A stretch of 64,000 nt of DNA from Pyropia yezoensis (lineage: Eukaryota; Rhodophyta; Bangiophyceae; Bangiales; Bangiaceae). The stretch is taken from NCBI GenBank assembly GCA_009829735.1, contig CM020619.1:16373816-16437815 (forward strand), written 5' to 3'. The translations under genes were made by a program, and so were the position numbers. Under the pieces are notes generated by a model. It had not been told where the DNA came from. It was given only the letters and a program-made list of their open reading frames with translations, and searched no databases. This document shows positions 42,833 through 52,964 of the stretch, piece after piece. The stretch's first letter is position 1, and each line of letters begins with the position of its first letter.

Positions 42833-44353
42833 GTGGTTCCTGAGGACTTCGGATCCGAGACGGTTACGGCGTGGCGTCGGGAGGAGGCGCGAGGTTGGGT
42901 TACTGGTACCCGGGCCCATGGGATCCTTCGAGCCGTGGACGGGAGCTGTCCGGGTAACTCGTTTCGTAAGCAGATGGCGGTAATGCCGGAAGCTCGGATC
43001 CCTGTCCTTGCGGACCGTTCCCTGTCGATCACGGTTGTACGGCACGCGGACGAGGTCGGGTACGTCGAGCGGTTCAAGACGGTCCGCACGGAACTCTTCC
43101 AAGGACCCCTACCTGCCGCACCTTCACCCTGTTACCTGATCGGGTCTCCCCCGTACCTGAACCGTCCCGGGTACCAAGTGACCCTACCTAGCCTGGTGTT
43201 CAGTCGGCACCATCGTGACAAGAGTCTGTTCCTGGTCGGGTGGCATCAACAAGAGTTCCCCAGTTGTTCCGCGACTACCCGTGGGCTCCATTACGTTCGG
43301 GTTCCGCACTGGTTTGAGAACGTGGAACTACCATACGGGGCCCTTGTGGAACTTCCTGCGGCCCAGTGTTACTTCACGGAACTTCTTCGTTCGTCGGACG
43401 CGTTCGCTTGGTACGTGTTTCGGACGGAATGGGCTACCAACTGTGCGGTGTACCTGCTTGAGGTCGCCCGTCTGGAAACTTACCTGTGCCTCTTCTCTCG
43501 GCCCCTGCGAACGTGGATCCAGCGCGTCGGTACCCGTACCATCTGTCAGGGTCCCGGTGGCGTGGACGAGGCCGCCGTGCGGGACCTGGACGCCCTTCTG
43601 ACCCATAGTGACCCAGTGATTTCCGTCGCGGGGCTCTGTGCGCGTCTCCTCGCTTCCGGAAAACGTCGCAAGGATCGCGGTTCCTTCGTTCGGGTTCGGT
43701 TAGAGAGTCGGGACGGGGTATGGGCGGCCCTGGTAGACGAGGACCTGGCCCCACTGGACCTACCGTATTCATCGGACGTACTGAAAGGGCGTGAGATCCT
43801 CGGGGCCCAGGACGAGAACGCTGATCAGTCGGACGAGGTGGTTCCCGCAGGTCCCTCTGGGTTCCCGGGCGCTCGGTCATCGAGGTCAGCTGGTCATCGT
43901 TCCAACCCTCACGGGGGTCGTACCGTGTACGTGGCTAACCTTCTGGACCATGGGGACGTGCCCGACGCGGAACTTATGGACCTGGAGGGAAACCTGACTA
44001 CCACGGCGGTTCTTGGGCTACGCAGTTTCTTTGGGGGTCCCGCGGACGTCCTTGCGAACGCTCATGTCGGGCCCCTGTTGTCGGCTTCCCTTCACGCGAC
44101 GGTTAACCTTGGGGCCCGTGTAGCCGAGTGGACCCGTGCTCAAGGGGGCTCCAGTATCCCAGACTACAGAGGGCTACTGAACCTGGTTGACCGTAACGGG
44201 ATCCGTGGGGACCTTGGTACCGAGTTGGGTAACGCCGAGGCGGCCGCGCGACGTGCCTGGACGGGGACCCAGGAAGGTTCTCGTGTCCGTGGTCGAGACG
44301 ACATGGACGAGAAAGAGTCTTCTCGTCCCGACAGTCGCTTCCGTAGGTACTAG
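42833..44353 (+). CDS. Element 3 antisense ORF, unknown protein (506 codons)
   Basis: A single open frame on the strand opposite to gag-pol (open from a non-ATG position; MAVMPEARIPVLADRSLS is the next good internal ATG). Distinct segments: SITVVRHADEVGYVERFK, LVGWHQQEFPSCSAT, VPHWFENVELPYGALVELP, WATNCAVYLLEVARLETYL and SFVRVRLESRDGVWAALVDE. The C-terminal 60 residues are charged and basic. The FP..SA / P.W...VE..YG block is shared with the antisense protein of element 2. No known domain. It looks whole as a frame. Confidence 0.75.
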   Translation: MVPEDFGSETVTAWRREEARGWVTGTRAHGILRAVDGSCPGNSFRKQMAVMPEARIPVLADRSLSITVVRHADEVGYVERFKTVRTELFQGPLPAAPSPCYLIGSPPYLNRPGYQVTLPSLVFSRHHRDKSLFLVGWHQQEFPSCSATTRGLHYVRVPHWFENVELPYGALVELPAAQCYFTELLRSSDAFAWYVFRTEWATNCAVYLLEVARLETYLCLFSRPLRTWIQRVGTRTICQGPGGVDEAAVRDLDALLTHSDPVISVAGLCARLLASGKRRKDRGSFVRVRLESRDGVWAALVDEDLAPLDLPYSSDVLKGREILGAQDENADQSDEVVPAGPSGFPGARSSRSAGHRSNPHGGRTVYVANLLDHGDVPDAELMDLEGNLTTTAVLGLRSFFGGPADVLANAHVGPLLSASLHATVNLGARVAEWTRAQGGSSIPDYRGLLNLVDRNGIRGDLGTELGNAEAAARRAWTGTQEGSRVRGRDDMDEKESSRPDSRFRRY

Positions 44354-44709
44354 GTTGGCGAGGGTATGAGGGTTCTGTGTGCGTGTTCCATGTGTTGACC
44401 CTACGTCTTGTTGCTTTGAGAGTCATAAAATTTCCACTGCTTCTTGTCATCCTCTTGGTAGTCCTGCTCCCTTCCAGTAATCACCCTTTCTTGTAATCCC
44501 TTGATGGGAGGTGAGAGTAATGGGGAAAAGGGGGAAAGAGCCAACCCAAGGTTAGCCAGAAACAGATTTCCAAGTAGCCCTCCTTTCAAAGGAAAACAAT
44601 CTTTGCAGGAACTAAATGTTGCCCGTGGTGTCCCGAGTCGAACCACCAACCTGCCCACCTACTCGGGTGTCTCAACCAGCACTTGGCCTTGGGGAACTGG
44701 CTGACCAGG
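44354..44709. other. Element 3, tail-to-tail spacer
   Basis: AT-richer spacer between the converging antisense ORF and pol. A tRNA T-arm-like string near 44630 did not fold into a complete tRNA. Confidence 0.45.
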
Positions 44710-47700
44710 TCAAGAGTGCGTGGCCCAGGGTTGGCAACGGGGCCACATGTCTGCACCCGGTTCAAGGTTCCAGGGCCACACAGCATAGATAGCCTTGAAC
44801 TGTTCCAGTAGTACGATGGCCTCCTCTTCCCGCAGTGGAGGTTCGGTCCCAACGCGTTCACAGTACTGGATAAACTTGGCCCTGTCGAACTTGTGGTAAG
44901 GCTCCCAGGTATCCTCGGACTGGGCGTAACCCCACCAGCGTACCAAGAGCCAAAGGTTCCCTTCCTGGTCCCTGTCGTGCCCCAAGAAACGTTCCCAAAC
45001 AAAAGGGGTGCCAGAGTCCTCGTGGTCCAGGGGTACAACCGGTTCTTGCGGACCATGCAACATGGACGTGGAGTCCGTCTGGCCAGAGGGTGTGGGTGCA
45101 CGGGCCACATGGTCACTACTAACCAGGTCACGGATCCCTTCAACCAGTACCGTGAACGTGTGTCCATCTCGGTCCACGATCCGATAGGGACCCTTGACTC
45201 TTTGGTCCAGTTTCTTCCGACTGTCGTCGTTGGCATCCACGTACACCCAGTCTCCCACGCGAAAGGTCTCGTTCACAGGCGTGACCCGCTTATCGTAACC
45301 CCTCTTGTACCGACGCTGGGCCAGGTCAAGGTTCTTGCGTACTGTGAAGGCTAGGTTCCTCAGGTGGGCCCGTCTCATCTCGCGTACCTGGCGTGCGTTG
45401 CCACTGAACTCCTTGGGATACGGGGACCCTGGGAGCCGGTCCAGTGCAAAGGTACGCACGCGTTCAGGGATAACGAACTCGAACGGGGCCACACCGGTAC
45501 TTTGTTGTGGCCTTGTGTTGTACGCCACGGTAAGCACGGAAACCAATTCGTCCCACTGATCCTGATGGTCCTCAATGTACGTACGTAGCTGGGCCACGAT
45601 AGTACGGTTAAAGCGTTCCACTTGCCCCTGGGTCTGCGGATGGTACGTGGTAGACGTTACGTGTTTGATCCCAAGCATACTGCAGACGCCACGGAAGTGC
45701 GTGGACGCCAGCTGGGGCCCGTTGTCAGTCAGCAACGTTTCCGGGGGCCCGTAAGAAGCGACCCATGTATCCAAAAAGGCCGAGGCCACCACTTCCGCGT
45801 CCTGACTGCTGATGGGTACCACTCTGGTCAGCTTGGTAAAACTGTCCACGATAACCAAAAGGTACTTGTTTCCGTTCACTGTCTCGGGCAAGGGTCCCAA
45901 CAGGTCAAGGCATACGTCCTCAAAGGGATCCGTGGCGGGGAACAACTTCAACGGATTGGTACGTCGCCTTCCTTGAACCTTGCCCGTAGAACAAGCGGTA
46001 CAGTTGGTAACAAAAGCGTGCACGTCGGCCACCATTGTTTCCCAGTAGAACGTTCGTCTCATAGAGGTATACATCTTATTGATCCCTGGTGTCCCGCGTG
46101 GCCTGGTTCATGTTCCAAAGTCAGTACCTCCTGCTGTAGTTCCTTGGGTACCACAATCTGAACGGCTCGGTCCAAAGGAGCCAGTCGTACAAGTAACCCT
46201 TCAGGTGTTTCCCCGTACCGCGAGTTAGCGTTCCGGTTCATCTCTTCCTGAAGTTCCTTGCAACGCTTATCATTCCCCTGAGCCTTGAGGATCCTGTCAA
46301 CCGACAACGGTGGGTACCTCTTGTGTGTCTTGAAGATCGGGCGGACCCACCCGGTAACAAAGTTGGCCATGGTTAACAGGGAAGGTATCTCCTCAGGTAT
46401 AGGTCCTCGGTCGTGTCCCGTAGTTGCTAGCCTTGACATAAAGTCTGCAGCATGGTGGTGCTGACCAGGACGGGACTCAACGGTATAATGGTACTCAGCT
46501 AACCGGAGTCGCCAACGAGCCAAACGTCCATGGGCTCCGTCCATGTGTAACATCCACTTCAAAGCGGTGTGGTCCGTACGTACAACGAAGCGTGTCCCCT
46601 CTAGGTACGGTCGTAATAAAAAGAGAGCCCAGACAACAGCGAGGCACTCGCGCTCCGTGGTACTATAGTTCCGTTCCGCTTGTGCCAGGACCCTGCTCCA
46701 GTAACCCACGGGCTTGTAGGCCCCGTCCTCTTGTTCCTGTAGCAAAACGCACCCAATCTGGGCAGCGCTCGCATCGGTATCCACAATAAACTGGCCCGAG
46801 CGTCGCGGAAGCGCCAGGATCGGTGTGTGGGTCAGACGGTACTTCATTTTCTCAAACGCGTCCGTCTGAGCCGGAGTAAAAGGAGGCAGAGGGTCGGGTA
46901 CCTTGGTACTTGTCATAGCCAACAGAGGGCGGGCCACCTGAGCGTAGTCCTTAACAAAGCGACGGTGAACGTTACACATTCCCAGGAAACTGCGTAGGTC
47001 CTTCTTGGTTCTCGGTGTCTTGGCTTCCCGTAGCCCGACTAGGTTCTTCTCGCTCACGCGGAGCTGGCCCTTGCCGACGATATGGCCAAGGTACTCAACC
47101 TCGTCATGGAACAAAAAGCACTTGCTGGCCTTCAGGGAAACACCGGCCTTAGCGAGTAGCCCAAAGATCTCTTCCAGGTGCTCCAGGTGTTCCGTAGGGT
47201 TCTTAGAGAAAACAATAATGTCGTCCAGGTACACGAGGCACGTCTCCCACTTAACCCCGGACAGGATCATGTCAATGGCCCGTTTAAAAGTAGCCGGAGC
47301 GTTTGTAAGACCAAAGAGGAGCCTGATGTACCGGAAGGTTCCTTCGTGACACGTGAACGTTGTCTTATCCTGGTCCTCGGCAGCAACAGGGATCTGCCAG
47401 TAACCACAGTTCGCGTCCAACATCGAAAACACGGTTGCTTCTCCCAGAAAGTCGATACAGTCGTCCATCCTCGGTAACGGGTACGTGTCCTTAACCGTCA
47501 CATCGTTCAATCTGCGGTAGTCAACACAGAACCGCGGGGTACCATCGGTCTTGGGGACCAAGACGACCGGAACGACCACTCAGCCTGAGACAGTTCAATG
47601 ACCCCGAGCTTAGTCTGCTTTTCCACTTGTTCCTTGATCAGGTCCCGATGATGGAGCCCGGTACGGATCGGTTGGGAACGAATAGGCTTGGCCCCGTCCT

Positions 47701-48914
47701 TCAAAGTGATCCGGTGGGGTGTCACGTCAATACGTCCCAGTTGTCCGTCCCACAGACCCTTGTAGCGTTCCAAAAGTTCACGTACGGCCTGGTGCAGTTC
47801 AGGCGGGATCAGCTCGTACGCCACCTTGGGCATCTTGACCGGGGTTCCGTCTGACGTCTTGCCCTTTGTATCCGGCTCGGGTACCGTGGTTCCATCGGAT
47901 CCCTCAGGGGTCTCGCCCTCTGGTGGCGACGCTTGACCCGACGTGTTCCCTTGCTCGGTTCCCAGCGTAACAATAGGGTCGGCCCCCTCACTAGGGGCCG
48001 GCAAGTAACCAGTGGGGACCTCGAGCACGGGCCCGTCGTACGGGATAGCGAGGCCAACGGCAAAGTTCTTGGGCAAGTTGACCGCCCGGTTCGAGATGTT
48101 CATGATATGGATCCGGAAGTCCCGCCGGGTCCGTACGTTAGCCAGGGAGTTATGCAGACGGAGCCCTTTCTTAGACATCTTGTGCGGTCGTTCATATAGT
48201 AAACAACGTCCATTCGTTCCGCACTTGACGTAGACCGCTTGGAGGGATCGGGGTGCCAAAGTTACACCCTTGGAGAGGTACAGGGCAGAAGGGTCTCGGC
48301 GTACGGGGTTACCCTTCACAGGAAAAGCGTTCTGGGTCTTTCCGTCCCACGTTCTCTTGGCGTAGGTCAGGAAACCCAGGTTCCAAAGCACAGACTTTGT
48401 TCCAGGGTATATCGCCTCAAAAGTGTTCCTTCTGAAAGTCCATCCCGAGGATCAATGGTACCGAGAGGGCCCTGACCACGAGGAACTCGAACTCCATCGG
48501 CTTCCCGTTCACGATCACCGATAGTTCCACGATCCCACGGGCCCGTAACAACTGACCCGAGGCGTCACACACATGCGTCGACTTGGGGGCCCTTGACGCC
48601 AGTCGTCGCCACCCTTCAGGGAGGACATCCTCACGTACCACGCTTGGCCCAGCACCAGTGTCCAGGATAGCAGTAGTGTCCTTCGGTTCCTCCTTGTCCA
48701 GTCGAACCAAAGCATTCAAAGCAAAGTTTCTCTTACGCAGTACAAGCAAGGTACTCTTGAACCCATAGGGCTTCTTCATTCCCATCCGACGTCGGAGCCC
48801 AGACTTGGATCGTCGTGCCAGAGAGGGCAAACAGGAACAAGGGGTTTTCAAAGTAATAGGAGACTCAGAACGTGCAGGTATAATGGGGCCCTTAAAGATC
48901 TTGGCGAACCCCAA
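44710..48914 (-). mobile_element. Element 3 pol region
   Basis: Minus strand, in order: protease (AILDTGAGPSVVREDVLP, near 48660), linker, reverse transcriptase (FCVDYRRLND, YLDDIIVFS, near 47530 and 47225), RNase H (VDTDASAAQIGCVLLQEQ, near 46780), integrase (near 46070-45500) and chromodomain (LLVRWWGYAQSEDTWEPY, near 44930). Ty3/gypsy chromovirus-like. Open in pieces, about three breaks. Confidence 0.9.
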
Positions 48915-48979
48915 CGCAGTTGCAAACGAGCAGGTACTATCCCGACGATGGGGAGGGGACCGTTTCGATCCGCCCCCCG

Positions 48980-50716
48980 TTACTCTTTTCCCGAGGGTCC
49001 CGGCTTCTGGGAACCGTCGTTCACTTGGTACCCTTGGTCCGCCTCGTCATCCGAGAGGTTTATCCCTTCACAACGGGCTTGAACCATAGCAACCCGGATC
49101 TGACGATGGAACTGGCGGTCCGCGTTCGGCTTTACATCGGTACTCTGACTCCGTCCACGAGTGGCCGCAAGGAACGAATCTCGGGCCTGGAGAACCGCTT
49201 TCCGTTGGACCTCAGACAACATGGAACGTTGATGGGCCATGTGACCCGGTTCCCAACGAAGGTAACAACGGTACGGGCGTCGACTGTCCATGGTACGTAC
49301 TCCCACGAACTGGGGCGTGGGTCCCTTGAACCCAAACACTTGACCCGACCCGTTCTTCTCAGTTTCCTTCTCGAGGGGGCCCTTAAGGATCGTAGAGGGG
49401 CCCATAGGATTCACAGCCATCAACGGGGACGAGTCCAACGAACGACTTGGCCTCGGTTCAGTGGGTCTGCGGACGGTTCCAGAGGGGCCGGCCTTGGTCA
49501 CAGAGGACCCTCGGGCCATCTTGATAACCTCGGTAGCCGCCTTGTTCTTGCCCGCAGTAAATGTTACCAGCTGCTGGTACGTACGGTCAGGGATATTGTA
49601 AACAAATGCGTCCGTACGTAGGTACTCAGGGAGCCCTTGAATCAGCTGCTGTTTCATGGTACCTTCGGTGTGGATGTTCCCACATAGTTGCGTCAGACCC
49701 CGTAAGCGTACCGCAAAGGCCTCGATCCCCTCATCTGGTTCCTTGGCGGCCCGACTGAACTTATCCTGCGCCAGTGCCAACGCATGGGGTTCAGCGTACG
49801 TTTCAAGGAACCAGTTAACAGCCTCAGGGTAACTCGTGATCGAAGCGCCACCTGACGTGCTTGAGGAGTCCGGAAGGGCCCGAGTGTACCGCAGTTTCGC
49901 GTCCCCAGACAGAAAATGAGGGATCGAGTACAGGGCCATGCCCTCGGAAACCCCATTATCGTTACATGCCTTAACCAGTTTGCGGAGCCACGTGAACACC
50001 TTGGGGGCCTCTTTCCCAGAGAAATTAGGGTACCCAGCAAAAGAGTGTTTCATGTTACGAGCAACCCGTCCCATCTTACGTGCTTCTCGCGTTCCATAGG
50101 TCGATTTCTTGTTCCGTAGGCGGTACGTACGATAGTCCAGGACCCGAGCAAAACGATCGTCGGAACACTTGATTACCTGGGGCTCGGTTCGAGGGTTCTG
50201 AATGGGTTCCAGGTCCTCCTCGTCTAAGACGGATGAAAATGTGGTACCAGAGGAAGAAAAGGAAGAGGAGCCACTCGAATGATGACGGCGCCGGTGGCGG
50301 CGGGAACGAGAACGATCGGAACGACTGGTATCACGGGACCCACCCTGGCCAGCAGGGCTCTGGCTCAGGGCCTAGGAAACAGTAGCCAAAATCTCATCTC
50401 GAAACGTTTCCAGTGTGGACACAATGTCCGGGGACCCAGCAACAGTAGCCGAAGGTGGAACTCGGGTCCCTGACTCGGAACCCGCGTTCCCACGTGAATC
50501 CTGACCCATCGTAACCCGGATCCCACCCGGGGGCGCTGTCCCCCGACGAGGAATCCCTGTCGACCCGCCTCCACCACGGTTCGACGGACCCGAGGGACCG
50601 CCGCGGCCACGGCCAGCGGGAGTAACCATCGAAACGTCCGACGGCGCACCACGGCCCCGACCGCCCGAAGGGACAGGGTCCGTCATGTTGGCCGTGCGGC
50701 ACTCGACCTGAACCAA
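48980..50716 (-). mobile_element. Element 3 gag region
   Basis: Minus-strand gag: an N-terminal Gly/Arg/Ser-rich start (MTDPVPSGGRGRGAP), then the core with KVFTWLRKLVKACNDNGVSEG-like helices, YPEAVNWFLETYAEPHAL, FAVRLRGLTQLCGNIH and QLIQGLPEYLRTDAFVYN. Fossil, about one break. Confidence 0.82.
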
Positions 50717-50805
50717 ACGATCTCGTTACCAGAAACTGGAACCAAGGAACCAAACGCCACAGAGAAAGAAGAGGGCTGTCCCGATACGGGAGAAGAGTAA
50801 AGCCC

Positions 50806-50823
50806 TCCCCTGCTGCTCCACCA
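50806..50823 (-). other. Element 3 primer-binding site
   Basis: The plus strand reads TCCCCTGCTGCTCCACCA, 4 bp from the 5' LTR and identical to that of element 1. Confidence 0.8.
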
Positions 50824-50827
50824 TAAA

Positions 50828-51470
50828 TGTAGCGTAATGGGACCCAGATTCCCGGACCCAGAAACCACAACCACACACACAGAGACCACAGTCCGAAGCC
50901 CAGGAAGGAACAGGTAAGAGCCCTTGCTGATCCACTCGCCCGCCACGATACGAGGCAAAGGTAAACAGGACAAAAGCCCGAGGGAGAAGGAACCCAAAGT
51001 ACTGTTGATTTTACATGATGGCCCCGGGGAGAACCCCGGAGCATCCCTCAAGAACCTCCCCCCTGGCCCCTCCAGGGGCCCTGAGCGAGGCCCCCAGAGG
51101 GCGCCCCCAGCGGGCCAAGTGCCAGCAAGGCACCGGCCGCTCACCGGGCCAACACACAAAAAGCTAGCGAAATCCCCCCACACACAAATGTCAATCCCCG
51201 AAAAAAACCCAGTGGGAAAAAGGGGAAAGACACGAAATCACGCAAGGAAAAAAAATGCGAAAAATCAAACAAATAACCCGAAGGTCAGTATGCCCCCACC
51301 CGGCAAGTCCACCGCTCCGGGTGACCAATCAGGGCACCGGGCGTGTCGCCACTGCCCCGGGCCACCGATGCAGGGATCCTCGGCCAGCGCGTGGTTCCAC
51401 GTAACGCTGCCAGCCGGGTCCCAAGTCAGTCTCCCGGGTTCCAACGGTCCCAGGGGCTCAGAACGCCACA
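50828..51470 (-). repeat. Element 3, 5' LTR (right)
   Basis: 643 bp, partner of 41385-42027; followed by the target duplication GCGGC. Confidence 0.93.
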
Positions 51471-52013
51471 GCGGCCGCCCGCCCCCGTCACCAGAAATTC
51501 TGGCAGAAGAGCGCCCGCCACCCCCCCGCCACCGTCACTGGGGTGGGGACACGCTTGCCGCCACCACAACACAGCCGGCAGGGTACGCAACCCCTTCCCC
51601 GGTACGGCCATCCCATAGTGCGTCAGCGCCGCAACACTGGCGGGATGACGGCCATCACACCTTCTAGGGCGCCAGCGCCGCCACTCTGGCGGGATGACTG
51701 CCACCACACACCGCCAACCGAGGCCGGCAGGGCACGTCGGCACAGGCCACCGTTATAGTCGTCGCAGCGTAGCGACACCTGCAGTCGCGGCCACGGCGTG
51801 GCCCGTCAGGGGGGGGGGGGGGGGGGTGGGGGGGGGGGTGGGGGGGAAGGGAATGGCAAGGAGGATGGTAAGCCAACGAGAATGAGACAGCGGACAATAG
51901 GATACAGTCCATTGCAACGATAAACAATGAAACACGCAACAAGGATACAGTCTATTGCAAAGGTATACAATCAAAAACACGCACATACCAAGTGGTGAAG
52001 CTCATCGCGTCCG
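51471..52013. other. Host flank right of the nest, with repeats and an 18-G run
   Basis: Imperfect repeats of about 60 bp (GCCGCAACACTGGCGGGATG / GCCGCCACTCTGGCGGGATG) lie near 51625-51715 and a G run at 51809-51826. Two imperfect copies of a 50-bp AGGATACAGTCCATTGCAA unit lie at 51898-51990, probably in the 3' untranslated region of the acidic-protein gene. Confidence 0.5.
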
Positions 52014-52964
52014 TCACGCATCACCACCATCCTCTTCTCCCACATAGCTCTGATCATCATCTCCACCCCCGTCCATATCCCCACAACCCTCATCATCACT
52101 TTCCCCCCCACTCCCTTCCTCTGCATCGTCCTCTTCGTCATCCACCTCTTCCACCTCCTCTTCATTCACCTCACCCTCCTCATCTACCTCATCCTCCTCA
52201 CCCTCCCTATCCCCCTCATCCTCCTCACCCTCCCCATCCTCCTCATCCTCCGCATCCACCCCATCCTCCTCATGCTCCTCATGCACCTCATGCTCCTCAT
52301 CCTCCTCACCCTCCCCATCCTCCTCATCTTCCGCATCCACCCCATCCTCCTCATGCTCCTCATCCACCTCGTGCTCCTCATCCTCCTCATCCTCGTCATC
52401 CCCCTCATCCTCCTCATTTTCCTCGTCCTCGTCCTCAAATCTTTCCTCCCCCATCTCCATGTCGCCCACAGAATCTTCCTCATCTTCACCCTCCTCTCCA
52501 GCCTCCTCCGATCCACCCCCTTCCCACGACGCTTCATCGTCACCCTCCTCATCCTCGAGGATCTTGACATCGTCGTCGCTCCGACCTTCCAGCTTCACCT
52601 TAACCGTAGGCTTAGTTGCACTCATCTGTATGATGTGGCGCGGATCCACCTTAACGCACCTGTCGTTGACCGCGCCGGGGCGTGGGTGGGGGTAAGGCCA
52701 ATCCTTGTGGAAAAAAATGATCTCTCCGAAGAGGCCAGGCCCCTCCGAAGCCGCCAACGGCGGAGCAGGTACCTCGGCCAGCGAAGCCGGGCCGGCATGA
52801 CCCCGGCTACTTCGGGCGTCGTCCACCAGGACGTCGCCAGGAGCGGCGGGTGGCATCCGCGTGGCGAAAGGGCCACCGGGGGAAGGAGGTTCCGGCGGGG
52901 ACGAGCCTTTGCCGTCGTCACCCATGGTGGCGGTGTTGCCCGGTTGCCCCGACAAGGTAGCCAT
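52014..52964 (-). CDS. Acidic-tailed protein, unknown function
   Basis: 316 codons from ATG 52964 (MATLSGQPGN). A second ATG at 52925 has a better context (GCCACCATGG) and would give 303 residues. The first 110 or so residues are mixed, with a compact piece GLFGEIIFFHKDWPYPHP, VDPRHIIQMSATKPTVKVKL. The remaining roughly 190 residues are almost entirely Glu/Asp with Gly, Val and His, including two copies of a block of about 28 residues (EEHEEDGVDAEDEEDGEGEE). The DNA is an imperfect CTCCTCATC-type repeat. Such tails are typical of histone- or nucleosome-binding and nucleolar proteins; that role is inference. The long plus-strand Pro/His frame is its shadow. Confidence 0.6.
   Translation of the reverse strand: MATLSGQPGNTATMGDDGKGSSPPEPPSPGGPFATRMPPAAPGDVLVDDARSSRGHAGPASLAEVPAPPLAASEGPGLFGEIIFFHKDWPYPHPRPGAVNDRCVKVDPRHIIQMSATKPTVKVKLEGRSDDDVKILEDEEGDDEASWEGGGSEEAGEEGEDEEDSVGDMEMGEERFEDEDEENEEDEGDDEDEEDEEHEVDEEHEEDGVDAEDEEDGEGEEDEEHEVHEEHEEDGVDAEDEEDGEGEEDEGDREGEEDEVDEEGEVNEEEVEEVDDEEDDAEEGSGGESDDEGCGDMDGGGDDDQSYVGEEDGGDA

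Larger units (their letters stand above)
41385..51470 (-). mobile_element. Element 3: young Ty3/gypsy LTR retrotransposon
   Basis: LTRs of 643 bp (TGTAGC...GCCACA) lie at 41385-42027 and 50828-51470 and differ at only about 2 positions (about 0.3%). The perfect 5-bp target duplication GCGGC lies at 41380-41384 and 51471-51475. Gag and pol are on the minus strand, with an antisense frame between pol and the 3' LTR. Gag-pol is open only in pieces, with about four breaks, which is odd for so young an insertion. Confidence 0.92.

Noticed and set aside
44620-44700. tRNA gene on the minus strand
   Set aside because: A GGTTCGACTC T-arm-like string is present, but no matching acceptor, D-arm or anticodon arm could be assembled.
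51992-52567. Plus-strand Pro/His-rich frame
   Set aside because: It is the complement of the Glu/Asp-coding repeat of the acidic-tailed gene.
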